48,844 nt of DNA, from the NCBI GenBank assembly GCA_002726335.1, contig PBSR01000186.1, positions 1 to 48,844 on the forward strand, given 5' to 3'. The position numbers and the translations under genes are program-made. The DNA is from Gemmatimonadaceae bacterium (GTDB taxonomy: Bacteria; Latescibacterota; UBA2968; UBA8231). This document shows, piece by piece, positions 41,459 through 48,844 of the stretch; position 1 is the stretch's first letter; the number at the start of each line of letters is the position of its first letter. The notes below the pieces were generated by a model. That model worked only from the letters and a program-made list of their open reading frames with translations. It had not been told where the DNA came from and did no database searches.

Positions 41459-44220
41459 GCAGGGTCTTCCTGTTGGAGAATGAGGCGCAGACCGTCGAGG
41501 CGCACACGGGGGGCCCGCAACCCGCGATCGAGCTGATCCATCTCTGCCTGTGCCGCCTCCAGCTCCGCTGCACTCACAGTGGGATTCGTCGCCACAAGGG
41601 CCTGCAGGCGAGCCACGGCGGGCTCCAACTCCCGACGCATCTGCCGTCGCGCGCGGGCGCCGATGGCGGGGGCTTTGTCGTCGGCGATCTGCCGGGCCCG
41701 TTCCAGCATGCCGGGCAGCAGGTCGTGCACTTGCGGCAGGTCGAGAACGCCGGGGTCCGCCGACTGCAGGTCTGCAGCGTTGCCGGCGTCCAGTTCTGTT
41801 TCCTCCCCGCTCATGTCGACGATGACGTGGATCGGCGCCGGGGGCAGGAAGCGATCGGCGCGCAGGCTGCTGTCGATGGTCGGCTCGGCAACGAACAGGG
41901 CCTCGAGAAGCAGGCCGGGTGAGTCACCCGATGACAGGGCGATGCAGGCATTGCCTGTCTCGTGGTCGAGCAGCCCGTCCACGGTGTCGCGCACCATGGG
42001 GTGATCCCACGTCAGCAGCGTGCGCTCGGGATGGTCCAGACCCACGGCCCGATCGAAGGTGACCCCCATCTCCTCACCGTGGAACCCCGGGAAGGGACGA
42101 TGGTACTCCGAGCCGACACGCACCGCGTAGCTGCGGGGGCCGATCAATTCGACGTCGAGCCCTCCTCTCTCGAAGGCCTCGATCATGAAGTCCTGCAGCT
42201 CGGTGTCCTTCTCGGCGCGGGAGATGGCCCCCTGCAGTTCGTGGGCGGCATCGGTGTCAAAGGAGGTCAGCTCCAGCAGGCGATCGCGGCCGTTCTCCAA
42301 CTCATCGATGATCTGCTGGTTGCGCCGGCGCGCGCTTTCGATCAGCGCCTCGAGTGGCTCCTCCCCGTCTGCCAGCAGTGCCTCCAGCAGCTGTTCGGAA
42401 AACTCACGCTCGATCGCGGGAGACCCATGCCAGGGCCGCTCGAAGACCTGCAGCGCCTCGTCGAACCAGCGGCGCAACCGGGCCTGCGGCGTACCTGCCA
42501 CCACCACGGCGTGGAGATGTACCTGGGCTCCCTGGCCGATGCGGTCGACGCGTCCGATGGACTGCTCCAGCCGATCGGCGCTCATCGGCAGATCCAGCAG
42601 CACCAGGTGCCGTGCCACCTGAAAATTGCGCCCCTCAGCGCCGATAGCAGAGCTGATCACGACCTGCGGTCCCTCCTCTTCCAGGAACCAGGCCGCCTGC
42701 CGATCCCGCTCGATGTTGCTCATGTCCTCGTGGAACCGTGCCACCTCCCTGCCGGACGCCGACAGGGCACCGGAAAAAGCCTCCACCTTGCGCCGGTTGG
42801 CGCACAGCACGAGCACCTTGTCACCCTTGTTCTCGTCGAGAAACTCGCCAAGCCAGCGTGTTCTCGGATCGAGCTCGATTCCGGTCAGGTGGAAGGACTC
42901 ATCCTGGCCGATGTCGAAGAGAAACTCTCGGCGCAGGCGTTCGGTGGGGCCTGCAGGCAGTTCCGCCGGCGCCGGCACGCGCCGCGGGAATCCCGGAATC
43001 CGGGCCCGCACGTTGCGGAACATGACCCGACCGATGCCGTGCAGGTCGAGGAGCCGGACAAGCAGAGACCGCTGTGCCTCCCGCTCGGAGACTCTCGCCA
43101 GCAACTCGTCCACATCGGACCCTGGAAGACGCTGCCGTAAGGCGGCATGATCGTCCTCACCCATCTCCTCCCCGGATTGCAGCTTCTCCGCGGTGTCGGC
43201 CAGTTCCCGGTAGGCCTCTGCTTCGAGGCGGTACTGTTCGGCGTCACAGAAGCGCGCCGGGTCGAGCAGACCCAGCCGTTGAAAGTGCGCCTCCTCGCCG
43301 TCGCGATCGGGCGTCGCACTCAACAGGAGCACGTGATCGACGCGACCGGCCAGCTGTTCGACGAGACCGAACTCGGCCGTGCCGGGTTGCAGATGATGGG
43401 ACTCGTCGACGATGACGATATTCCAGGGCGATACGATGAAGGCCTCGCCCACATCGGTGCCGAGGGGACAGATGAACAGCTGCGCATTGAGCAGCTGCTC
43501 GGGCAGGTCCTCGCTCTCGGGATCGATGGTGCCGCCACCGTACGTGTCGTCCCCCATGACGCGCAGAATCAGATTGAAACGCAGGTAGGCTTCGGCCAGC
43601 CACTGATGCACGAGGGCGGGTGGCACGAGAATGAGCGCGTTCTCGACGCGACCCGTCAGCAGCATTCTGTGCAGCACGAGCAGGGCTTCGATCGTCTTGC
43701 CGAGACCGACCTCATCGGCCAGCAGGACGCGCACCCGGTGGCGTTCACAGACATCGCGGGCGATGGACAGCTGATGATCGAAGAGGCGGATCCGCCCACC
43801 CAGAAACCCACGCGTCGGCGAGGCCAGCATGCGGTGTCGGATCTCCAGCCCGGTCCGACGCAGGTCGAACAGCTCCGGAGCGTCCACCTGTCCAGTGCGC
43901 AGCCTGTTCTCCGGCGTGCCCACGTCGAGCCCTGCATCCAGATCGGTCTCGCACAGTTCCTTCCCCTCACCCCGGTAGCTCAGCAGATCGCCATCCGCGA
44001 CGACCTCCTCGATACGGAAGTCGGCTCCCGACCCCCGTGCCCTCTGCCCTTCGATCAGTTGCGCCCGCGCCAGTGGTGCATTCTGAATGGTGTAGCGTCG
44101 CGTTTCACCACGCGCTGGAAAAGTGATCACCACCTGACGCTGTTCGACAGCTTCGATGAGTCCAAGACCCAGTTCTGGTTCCGTAAGGCTGTGCCAGCGC
44201 TGGCCGGGTGCTATGTTCAC
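41455..44220 (-). CDS. RapA-like SNF2 family helicase
   Basis: A 921-residue SNF2-type ATPase resembling RapA, the RNA-polymerase-recycling factor. An N-terminal Tudor-like region (GQRWHSLTEPELGLGLIEAV) precedes RecA domain 1 with Walker A ADEVGLGKTIEALL (168-181), motif II DESHHL and motif III LSATPD. RecA domain 2 has VISSAIGAEGRNFQVA and motif VI RLEQSIGRVDRIGQ. The C-terminal third matches the RapA extension (LTWDHPMVRDTVDGLL). The start is a GTG with GGAG upstream. It diverges from the PcfJ-like gene and is coupled to the aminotransferase gene. Confidence 0.92.
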   Translation of the reverse strand: MNIAPGQRWHSLTEPELGLGLIEAVEQRQVVITFPARGETRRYTIQNAPLARAQLIEGQRARGSGADFRIEEVVADGDLLSYRGEGKELCETDLDAGLDVGTPENRLRTGQVDAPELFDLRRTGLEIRHRMLASPTRGFLGGRIRLFDHQLSIARDVCERHRVRVLLADEVGLGKTIEALLVLHRMLLTGRVENALILVPPALVHQWLAEAYLRFNLILRVMGDDTYGGGTIDPESEDLPEQLLNAQLFICPLGTDVGEAFIVSPWNIVIVDESHHLQPGTAEFGLVEQLAGRVDHVLLLSATPDRDGEEAHFQRLGLLDPARFCDAEQYRLEAEAYRELADTAEKLQSGEEMGEDDHAALRQRLPGSDVDELLARVSEREAQRSLLVRLLDLHGIGRVMFRNVRARIPGFPRRVPAPAELPAGPTERLRREFLFDIGQDESFHLTGIELDPRTRWLGEFLDENKGDKVLVLCANRRKVEAFSGALSASGREVARFHEDMSNIERDRQAAWFLEEEGPQVVISSAIGAEGRNFQVARHLVLLDLPMSADRLEQSIGRVDRIGQGAQVHLHAVVVAGTPQARLRRWFDEALQVFERPWHGSPAIEREFSEQLLEALLADGEEPLEALIESARRRNQQIIDELENGRDRLLELTSFDTDAAHELQGAISRAEKDTELQDFMIEAFERGGLDVELIGPRSYAVRVGSEYHRPFPGFHGEEMGVTFDRAVGLDHPERTLLTWDHPMVRDTVDGLLDHETGNACIALSSGDSPGLLLEALFVAEPTIDSSLRADRFLPPAPIHVIVDMSGEETELDAGNAADLQSADPGVLDLPQVHDLLPGMLERARQIADDKAPAIGARARRQMRRELEPAVARLQALVATNPTVSAAELEAAQAEMDQLDRGLRAPRVRLDGLRLILQQEDPA

Positions 44221-44315
44221 GCGTTCGATCTCTCCGTCTGAGGAGTTGGTTCATAGAAGGTAGGCAAACATCCCCGCCTGCCGGTCACGTTCTGGCGGTA
44301 TAGAGGTCTGGTGAC

Positions 44316-45893
44316 ATGATAGGCTACTCTTTCGGGAAGACCGGACGAATGTCGACTGCTATCGCTACCTACTCCGCCTCTCCCGCGCCTGCGATGCAGG
44401 TTGACGGCGACGGCGAGTTGTATGCTCACATGCAGTCTCTGGGGCTGATCTCCGTCTCTGCCTACAAGCTCTGGTGTCGCCGACACGGCCTGTCGATGGA
44501 TCTGCACAAGTCCGCCGCAGAGCGAACTGACGAACTCGAGCTGTTTCGGCACCAGTCCCGTCCCGTGGACCGAACCGGCCTGATCGAGGCCATCGCCGCC
44601 GGCGACTATGCAGATCGCTGGCTGGCCGAGCCCATGAGCCGCGTGCCCGGACTGTTCGCCGAGGTGGCCACTGTCGATGGCGGTCACGAGGCACTGTTGC
44701 GGCTGCTGCTGCATGTAGAGAAACATGGACGCCTGCTGCTCTGCGTACGGGGCTCAAGGCGGCTTCCTCGGACCGGCCGCAATCTGGTGATCATGGGCCT
44801 GTCACAGCTGGCCCGGCACCATCATTATTGGGTCCGCCCTCTGGAGGACTGGCGTCCCACGAGGGGCAAGCCGCAGGCTCAGTTCGAAGACCTGGCCTGC
44901 CATCTTCTGGCGCGTTACCCCGTACCGGACTGCCTGCACGCCGGCTGGTTCGAGGAGGCCCCCCAGGAGGCGGATATCCAACAGGGCTGGTTTCTCCATG
45001 TTGGCTCGGGAAACAACATCCGCACGGCCAGCGATCTGCCCTTCCGGCTGACAAAACGGGCTGCGCACCTGTTCACTACGTCCGAACATTGGGACCGACC
45101 CCTCGTCGTGTTGCGGCATGCGCAGGTTCGGGCCATCGACGAGCAGGTCCACCGGCTCTTCGCCTGGGGGCTGTGCTGGCACGAACGCATCTACTCCCGC
45201 CGAAACGCAAACTTCTGGACGAGCATTCTGCACTTCTTCCTCAACAACCCCATGCTCGACCGCAGCTACATCGGCGCGATCATCGACTACGTCCACTACA
45301 CGAAATTCGAGCCTCGTCGTATCCCACTGCCAGACGGCTCTGTCCAGACGGCCCCGCCAGCGCATCCAAAGTTCTGCCTCAAAGGCCGCAGTATCGACAG
45401 GCTGGTCAGGGAAGTCGACGACTGGCACGCCCAACTGTCAGGTGGCGAATTCTCCCATGTGGAGGAATGGGCTCCCAGTGGCATGAGCGGTTTTGATCTG
45501 ACCGAGGACAACGACAAGCTCAGGGCCCGCATTCAGTGGACGATCCAGGAGCTGTGCACCTCCGCCCTGCTGCAGGTGGAAGGCCGCATGTTGCACCACT
45601 GCGTCGGTTCCTATACGCGCCGTTGCATCGACGGCGAGGTGTCGATCTGGTCGCTGCGCTCGCGTGTTGACCAGGAGGAAGCCGATCAGCACCACGTGCT
45701 GACCATCGCCGTGGACAACAGGAAACGGCAGGTCACCCAGGCGCGGGGCAAGTTCAACCTGCAACCCCACGGCAGCAAGCTGAGCAACAAGCAGCGGCGG
45801 ACGGACAGCAACTACCGTGTCGCCCTGCGCGAGTCAGCGCGTATCCTGGCGCTGTGGCGCACGCAGGAAGGCCTGAGTTACTCGGAAGGATAG
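44316..45893 (+). CDS. PcfJ-like protein
   Basis: A 525-residue protein whose C-terminal part matches the PcfJ-like domain: MLHHCVGSYTRRCIDGEVSIWSLR (about 424-447), then HHVLTIAVD and VTQARGKFN. PcfJ was named from an enterococcal conjugative plasmid, but chromosomal homologues are widespread and their function is unknown. The N-terminal 400 residues are Trp- and His-rich and not recognisable. The ATG at 44316 has AGAGGT about 9 nt upstream; an ATG at 44349 is an alternative. No conjugation genes are nearby, so it does not indicate an integrated plasmid here. Confidence 0.82.
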   Translation: MIGYSFGKTGRMSTAIATYSASPAPAMQVDGDGELYAHMQSLGLISVSAYKLWCRRHGLSMDLHKSAAERTDELELFRHQSRPVDRTGLIEAIAAGDYADRWLAEPMSRVPGLFAEVATVDGGHEALLRLLLHVEKHGRLLLCVRGSRRLPRTGRNLVIMGLSQLARHHHYWVRPLEDWRPTRGKPQAQFEDLACHLLARYPVPDCLHAGWFEEAPQEADIQQGWFLHVGSGNNIRTASDLPFRLTKRAAHLFTTSEHWDRPLVVLRHAQVRAIDEQVHRLFAWGLCWHERIYSRRNANFWTSILHFFLNNPMLDRSYIGAIIDYVHYTKFEPRRIPLPDGSVQTAPPAHPKFCLKGRSIDRLVREVDDWHAQLSGGEFSHVEEWAPSGMSGFDLTEDNDKLRARIQWTIQELCTSALLQVEGRMLHHCVGSYTRRCIDGEVSIWSLRSRVDQEEADQHHVLTIAVDNRKRQVTQARGKFNLQPHGSKLSNKQRRTDSNYRVALRESARILALWRTQEGLSYSEG

Positions 45894-45948
45894 CTCGCGG
45901 GACAGCGAGTACGGAGATACATTAGGCGCCAGTAAGGAGCCGGTCTTC

Positions 45949-47277
45949 GTGTCCCCACCAAACATCCTCTTCCTGCACGCCCACAACACGGGTCGCTTCA
46001 TCGAACCGTACGGCCACGCCGTGCCGACGCCTCACCTGATGAAACTGGCCCGTGCCGGATCCCTGTTCCGCCGTGCCTTTTCCGCGGCCCCATCCTGCTC
46101 TCCCAGCCGCGCCGCGTTTCTCACAGGCCAGTACCCCCATTGCAGCGGCATGCTCGGCCTCGCCCATCGCGGCTTCGCCCTGTCCCATCCTGAACGCCAC
46201 ATCGCCAGGATTCTGGGCGGACAGGGGTACGAAACCGCTCAGTGCGGCACCGAACACGTACACGCCCACGAAAAGGGCACCGGCAGCGGCGGCGTCTACG
46301 ACCATACCCTCACCCGTGACGACAGCGCCCGGGCGATGGACGTGGCTCCCGCCGTGTGTGACTACCTGAGATCCGCGCCGTCCGAGCCGTTCTTCCTGAA
46401 CGTCGGCACCCAGCAGACCCACACCCCCTACCCCGAACCGCAGCCCGATCTGTTCGCCGCGGAGAATCCGGACCATTGCTCCCCGCCTCGCCCCTTCGCC
46501 GACACCCCGGCTCTGCGCCGGATGACAGCCGGTCTCAAACGCAGCGCCCGCGAAATGGACGCCGCCTTCGGCGCCATCATCGACACTCTGGCGGAAACCG
46601 GACAACTGGCCAACACCTACATCTTTGCCTTCACCGACCACGGCCTGCAGTGGCCGCTGCACATCGGCAACGTGGGGGAACACGGCAACGCCGCTTTTCT
46701 GCTCGCCCACGGTCCCGAGCACTTCGGCGGTCGTGGCGCCATCGACGCCATGGTCTCCCTGATGGATCTGCTGCCCACCGTCTGTGACCTGGCCGGCATA
46801 GCTCGAATGCCGTGGCTGCAGGGCGAGTCTCTGCTCCCTCTCGTCGATGGCGAAGTCGACCACTTGCGTCGGCAGCTGTTCTTCGAGCAGACCTACCACG
46901 CCGCCTACGAACCGATGCGCGCCGTACGCACCGGGCGCCACATCTACATCCGTCGCTTCGACGACCGCCAGCAGCTGGTGCTGCCAAACACGGACGACAC
47001 CCCCGCCAAGCAGGACATGCTCGACCATGAATGGCAGCAGCAGCCACGCCTCCATGAGATGCTCTACGACCACTACTTCGACCCCGATCAGCAGAGCAAT
47101 CTGATCGACCGTCCCGACCTGACGTCGGTACGACAGCAGCTGGGCGCCGCGCTGGACCGCTGGATGGCTGACACCGACGATCCGCTGCTGCGGGGCCCGG
47201 TTGCCCTGCCTGGTGGCGTGCAGGCCACCGACCCCGATGCCTTTTCTCCGGGGCAGGAACCCCTGCTGACAGGCTGA
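45949..47277 (+). CDS. Sulfatase with altered metal site
   Basis: A type I sulfatase of 442 residues. The activation motif is canonical: SCSPSRAAFLTGQ, with Cys50 the formylglycine precursor. The N-terminal metal segment, usually ADDxG or SHDxG, reads AHNTGRF (His12, Asn13), so both acidic positions are replaced. FTDHGLQWP keeps an Asp-His pair downstream. It resembles the branch with IEPYGHAVPTPHL. No signal peptide is seen. The start is a GTG with AAGGAG 10 nt upstream. The phosphatase gene follows 7 nt later. Whether the altered metal site still binds calcium is open. Confidence 0.88.
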   Translation: MSPPNILFLHAHNTGRFIEPYGHAVPTPHLMKLARAGSLFRRAFSAAPSCSPSRAAFLTGQYPHCSGMLGLAHRGFALSHPERHIARILGGQGYETAQCGTEHVHAHEKGTGSGGVYDHTLTRDDSARAMDVAPAVCDYLRSAPSEPFFLNVGTQQTHTPYPEPQPDLFAAENPDHCSPPRPFADTPALRRMTAGLKRSAREMDAAFGAIIDTLAETGQLANTYIFAFTDHGLQWPLHIGNVGEHGNAAFLLAHGPEHFGGRGAIDAMVSLMDLLPTVCDLAGIARMPWLQGESLLPLVDGEVDHLRRQLFFEQTYHAAYEPMRAVRTGRHIYIRRFDDRQQLVLPNTDDTPAKQDMLDHEWQQQPRLHEMLYDHYFDPDQQSNLIDRPDLTSVRQQLGAALDRWMADTDDPLLRGPVALPGGVQATDPDAFSPGQEPLLTG

Positions 47278-47284
47278 CCCGTCG

Positions 47285-48712
47285 ATGCCGGACGAGAACA
47301 AGACCAGGGCGCAGTTGCTGAGTGAGGTTCATGACCTCAGGCAACGACTCGAGCAGGCCGAGCAGACCACCTCCCGCCAGATGGCCGTTGATCGCGTCCG
47401 CGCCGAGGCGCTGGCCATGCGGAGTTTCGATGATCTTCGCCATGTGGCGGCCAGCCTGTTCCGCGAGATCCGCTCCCTGCGTGGCGCCGTGTTCGGCTGC
47501 AATCTTGCGGTCATCGACAAGCGCGCCGAGCGGATTCATGACTACGCCGCCAAACGTTCACCCCGCCTGAAGGGGATCGGCTGGACCTCGCCCGACCTCG
47601 TCGAGATGGATGGCGACATCGCCATCGGCTACCGCGAATACGATCCGTCCCACCCGAACTATGCCACCTATCTGTCCCAATGGGGCCGGGGAGAGGTCTG
47701 GACGATCGACTCACGTACGGACGACTGGGACCGCCCGCGCGGATTCGCTGAAGACTTCGACCTGAGTCAGGTGGACGAGGACTACTTCCCGCCGGAGCTG
47801 GAGATCATCATCGTGCCCTTCGAGCACGGCTCCGTGAGCCTGCACACGACCGGAGGGCGCGACGATGTCGTCGATCTCGTTCGAGACTTCGCCGAGGCGG
47901 TGCATCTGGGTTACGTACGCTTCCTGGACTTTCGCCGGGTCACCGAGGGTCAGAGGCTTCAGATCGAGGAATACGAACGCGAGCTGACGCGTGCCCATGA
48001 CCTGCAGATGGGTCTCATGCCTCAGCGTGCTCCGCGTATACCGGGGTACGATTTCGCCGGATCCTGCACGCCCGCCCGCCAGGTCGGCGGCGACATGTAC
48101 CGAGCCTACATCCTGCCTGACGGTCGTCTTGTGGGGTTTCTCGCCGACGCCACAGGCCACGCCATGGAAGCGATGATCCCACTGATGATCTTCGCCGGCA
48201 TTCTCGAAGATCACGTCGCTGGCAGCGAGAGAATCACACAGATTTTCGGCAGTCTCAACCGCTCCCTCTGTCGTGCACTGCCGAAACAGACCTTTGTCTG
48301 TCTGTCCATGGGGATCCTGGATCCGGAGAAGCGGACGCTCACCGTGTCCAACAGCGGCTGCCCCTATCCCTACCACTATTCGGCGGCCAGCGGGTGCCTC
48401 GACGAAATCGCCCTCGACGGCTATCCCCTCGGCGTCAGCAACAGCGCCACCTACTTCGAGAAGGTCGTGGACCTGGCGCCGGGAGACCGGGCCGTGTTCT
48501 GCTCGGACGGGCTGGTCGAAGCGGCAAATTCTCAGGGGGAGGCTTTCGGCTTCGACCGCCTGCAGGGGACGATTCAGGTCGGCTGCGACAGGGGGCTGAC
48601 CACCGCCGGCCTGCACCGACACATCGTCAGGACCGTGCTCACCTTCCAGGATGATCGCACGCAGGAAGACGACATGACGATCATCGTCGTCGGAGTGCGC
48701 CGCAAACGATAG
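47285..48712 (+). CDS. SpoIIE/RsbU-type PP2C serine phosphatase with N-terminal sensor region
   Basis: A 475-residue regulatory protein. A short coiled coil (about 10-30) leads into a GAF-like sensory region (about 50-225). After a linker helix comes the phosphatase domain: LQMGLMPQRAPRIPGYDF, ARQVGGDMYRAYILPDGRLVGFLADATGHAMEAM with two metal-binding Asp residues, and EDDMTIIVVGV at the end. Such proteins dephosphorylate anti-anti-sigma factors in partner-switching stress control. No anti-sigma kinase or STAS partner is in the window. It starts 7 nt after the sulfatase stop, so the two may be co-expressed. Confidence 0.88.
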   Translation: MPDENKTRAQLLSEVHDLRQRLEQAEQTTSRQMAVDRVRAEALAMRSFDDLRHVAASLFREIRSLRGAVFGCNLAVIDKRAERIHDYAAKRSPRLKGIGWTSPDLVEMDGDIAIGYREYDPSHPNYATYLSQWGRGEVWTIDSRTDDWDRPRGFAEDFDLSQVDEDYFPPELEIIIVPFEHGSVSLHTTGGRDDVVDLVRDFAEAVHLGYVRFLDFRRVTEGQRLQIEEYERELTRAHDLQMGLMPQRAPRIPGYDFAGSCTPARQVGGDMYRAYILPDGRLVGFLADATGHAMEAMIPLMIFAGILEDHVAGSERITQIFGSLNRSLCRALPKQTFVCLSMGILDPEKRTLTVSNSGCPYPYHYSAASGCLDEIALDGYPLGVSNSATYFEKVVDLAPGDRAVFCSDGLVEAANSQGEAFGFDRLQGTIQVGCDRGLTTAGLHRHIVRTVLTFQDDRTQEDDMTIIVVGVRRKR

Positions 48713-48844
48713 TGCTCTGTTAGGGAGTAGACCTTGTGAAATGAGGGCACCGAGGGACCCGGGTCGCAAGGCGCGCGATCGAGTCGGGTCAGTGGACCCG
48801 TCGAGTGAGCGCAACGCCGCGAGCCGGGATTCATCGGTGGTCGA
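48713..48844. repeat. Hairpin-bearing 3' region, possible dispersed intergenic repeat
   Basis: After the phosphatase stop, the window ends in GC-rich sequence with a perfect hairpin CGGGTC-AGTG-GACCCG and the palindrome GACCCGGGTC. An ATG at 48741 opens a frame that stays open to the window edge, but its product is Arg/Ser/Pro-rich and looks like translated repeat rather than protein. Only one full copy is visible here, so the repeat call rests on composition and on short motifs shared with 3082-3160 (gatcgag, gcgagccggg). Confidence 0.3.

Noticed and set aside
44316..45893. PcfJ-like gene as a sign of an integrated conjugative plasmid
   Set aside because: No relaxase, coupling protein, type IV secretion genes, integrase or attachment repeats are visible nearby.
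45922..47301. A 459-codon minus-strand frame opposite the sulfatase
   Set aside because: The plus-strand sulfatase has the CSPSR motif and a ribosome site; the opposite frame is low-complexity Gly/Val/Gln.
1..48844. tRNA, rRNA, CRISPR arrays and insertion sequences
   Set aside because: No cloverleaf-like tRNA, rRNA core sequence, regularly spaced repeats, transposase or terminal inverted repeats were recognised by reading; a covariance or repeat search could still find short elements.

Overview
The window is a GC-rich (about 60-65 %) bacterial chromosome segment with very tight gene packing. Many neighbouring genes overlap by 4 bp (ATGA, GTGA or TTGA), and GTG and TTG starts are common. No rRNA, tRNA, CRISPR array or intact insertion sequence was seen. 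The gene mix resembles uncultured marine or host-associated lineages such as Latescibacterota, Poribacteria or Planctomycetes: an eleven-subunit complex I, three enolase-superfamily sugar-acid dehydratases, sulfatases, a GH29 fucosidase, phytanoyl-CoA dioxygenase, SMP-30 lactonase, a BNR-repeat protein and a neutral-ceramidase-like hydrolase. Latescibacterota is my best guess. It is an inference from family content, not a phylogenetic result.

Left edge (1-3176): an accessory block. It holds the N-terminal part of an MFS transporter, an AAA/DUF4143 ATPase, and a toxin-antitoxin pair made of a ribbon-helix-helix antitoxin and a Doc-like Fic protein behind a palindromic operator. Next comes a scar where a FitA-type antitoxin and an adenine/cytosine-N4 DNA methyltransferase have both lost their 3' ends at the same point.

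3177-12954 (minus): the respiratory complex I operon nuoA-B-C-D-H-I-J-K-L-M-N. The NADH-oxidising module genes nuoE, nuoF and nuoG are absent; only a 114-bp non-coding gap lies between nuoD and nuoH.

13052-18241 (minus): an overlapping operon of PhyH dioxygenase, lipoprotein cytochrome, enolase-superfamily dehydratase, SMP-30 lactonase and gamma-glutamyltransferase-like hydrolase. Divergent from it, behind a clear TATAAT box, is a plus-strand set of alpha-L-fucosidase, methyltransferase and an unknown protein (18427-21472). Housekeeping genes follow: rRNA methyltransferases rlmG and rsmE (minus) and a cyclopropane-fatty-acid synthase (plus) coupled to a second enolase-family dehydratase.

25720-38749: more catabolic genes. 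These are a ceramidase-like hydrolase, a PLP dehydratase with a sodium:solute symporter, a BNR/sialidase-like protein, a sulfatase, an unknown protein, NAD-type isocitrate dehydrogenase, and a minus-strand operon of SDR, secreted lyase-like protein, third dehydratase, c'-like cytochrome and a DapA-family aldolase/lyase. Taken together, the genes could supply a desulfation, glycan cleavage, sugar oxidation, lactone opening, dehydration and aldol cleavage route for sulfated deoxy-sugar or uronic-acid glycans. That pathway is inferred, not shown.

38791-48844: a large unknown protein, a class IV aminotransferase coupled to a RapA-type helicase, a PcfJ-like protein, a second sulfatase with an altered metal site, and a SpoIIE/PP2C phosphatase. 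The window ends in a hairpin-bearing stretch that may be a dispersed repeat.
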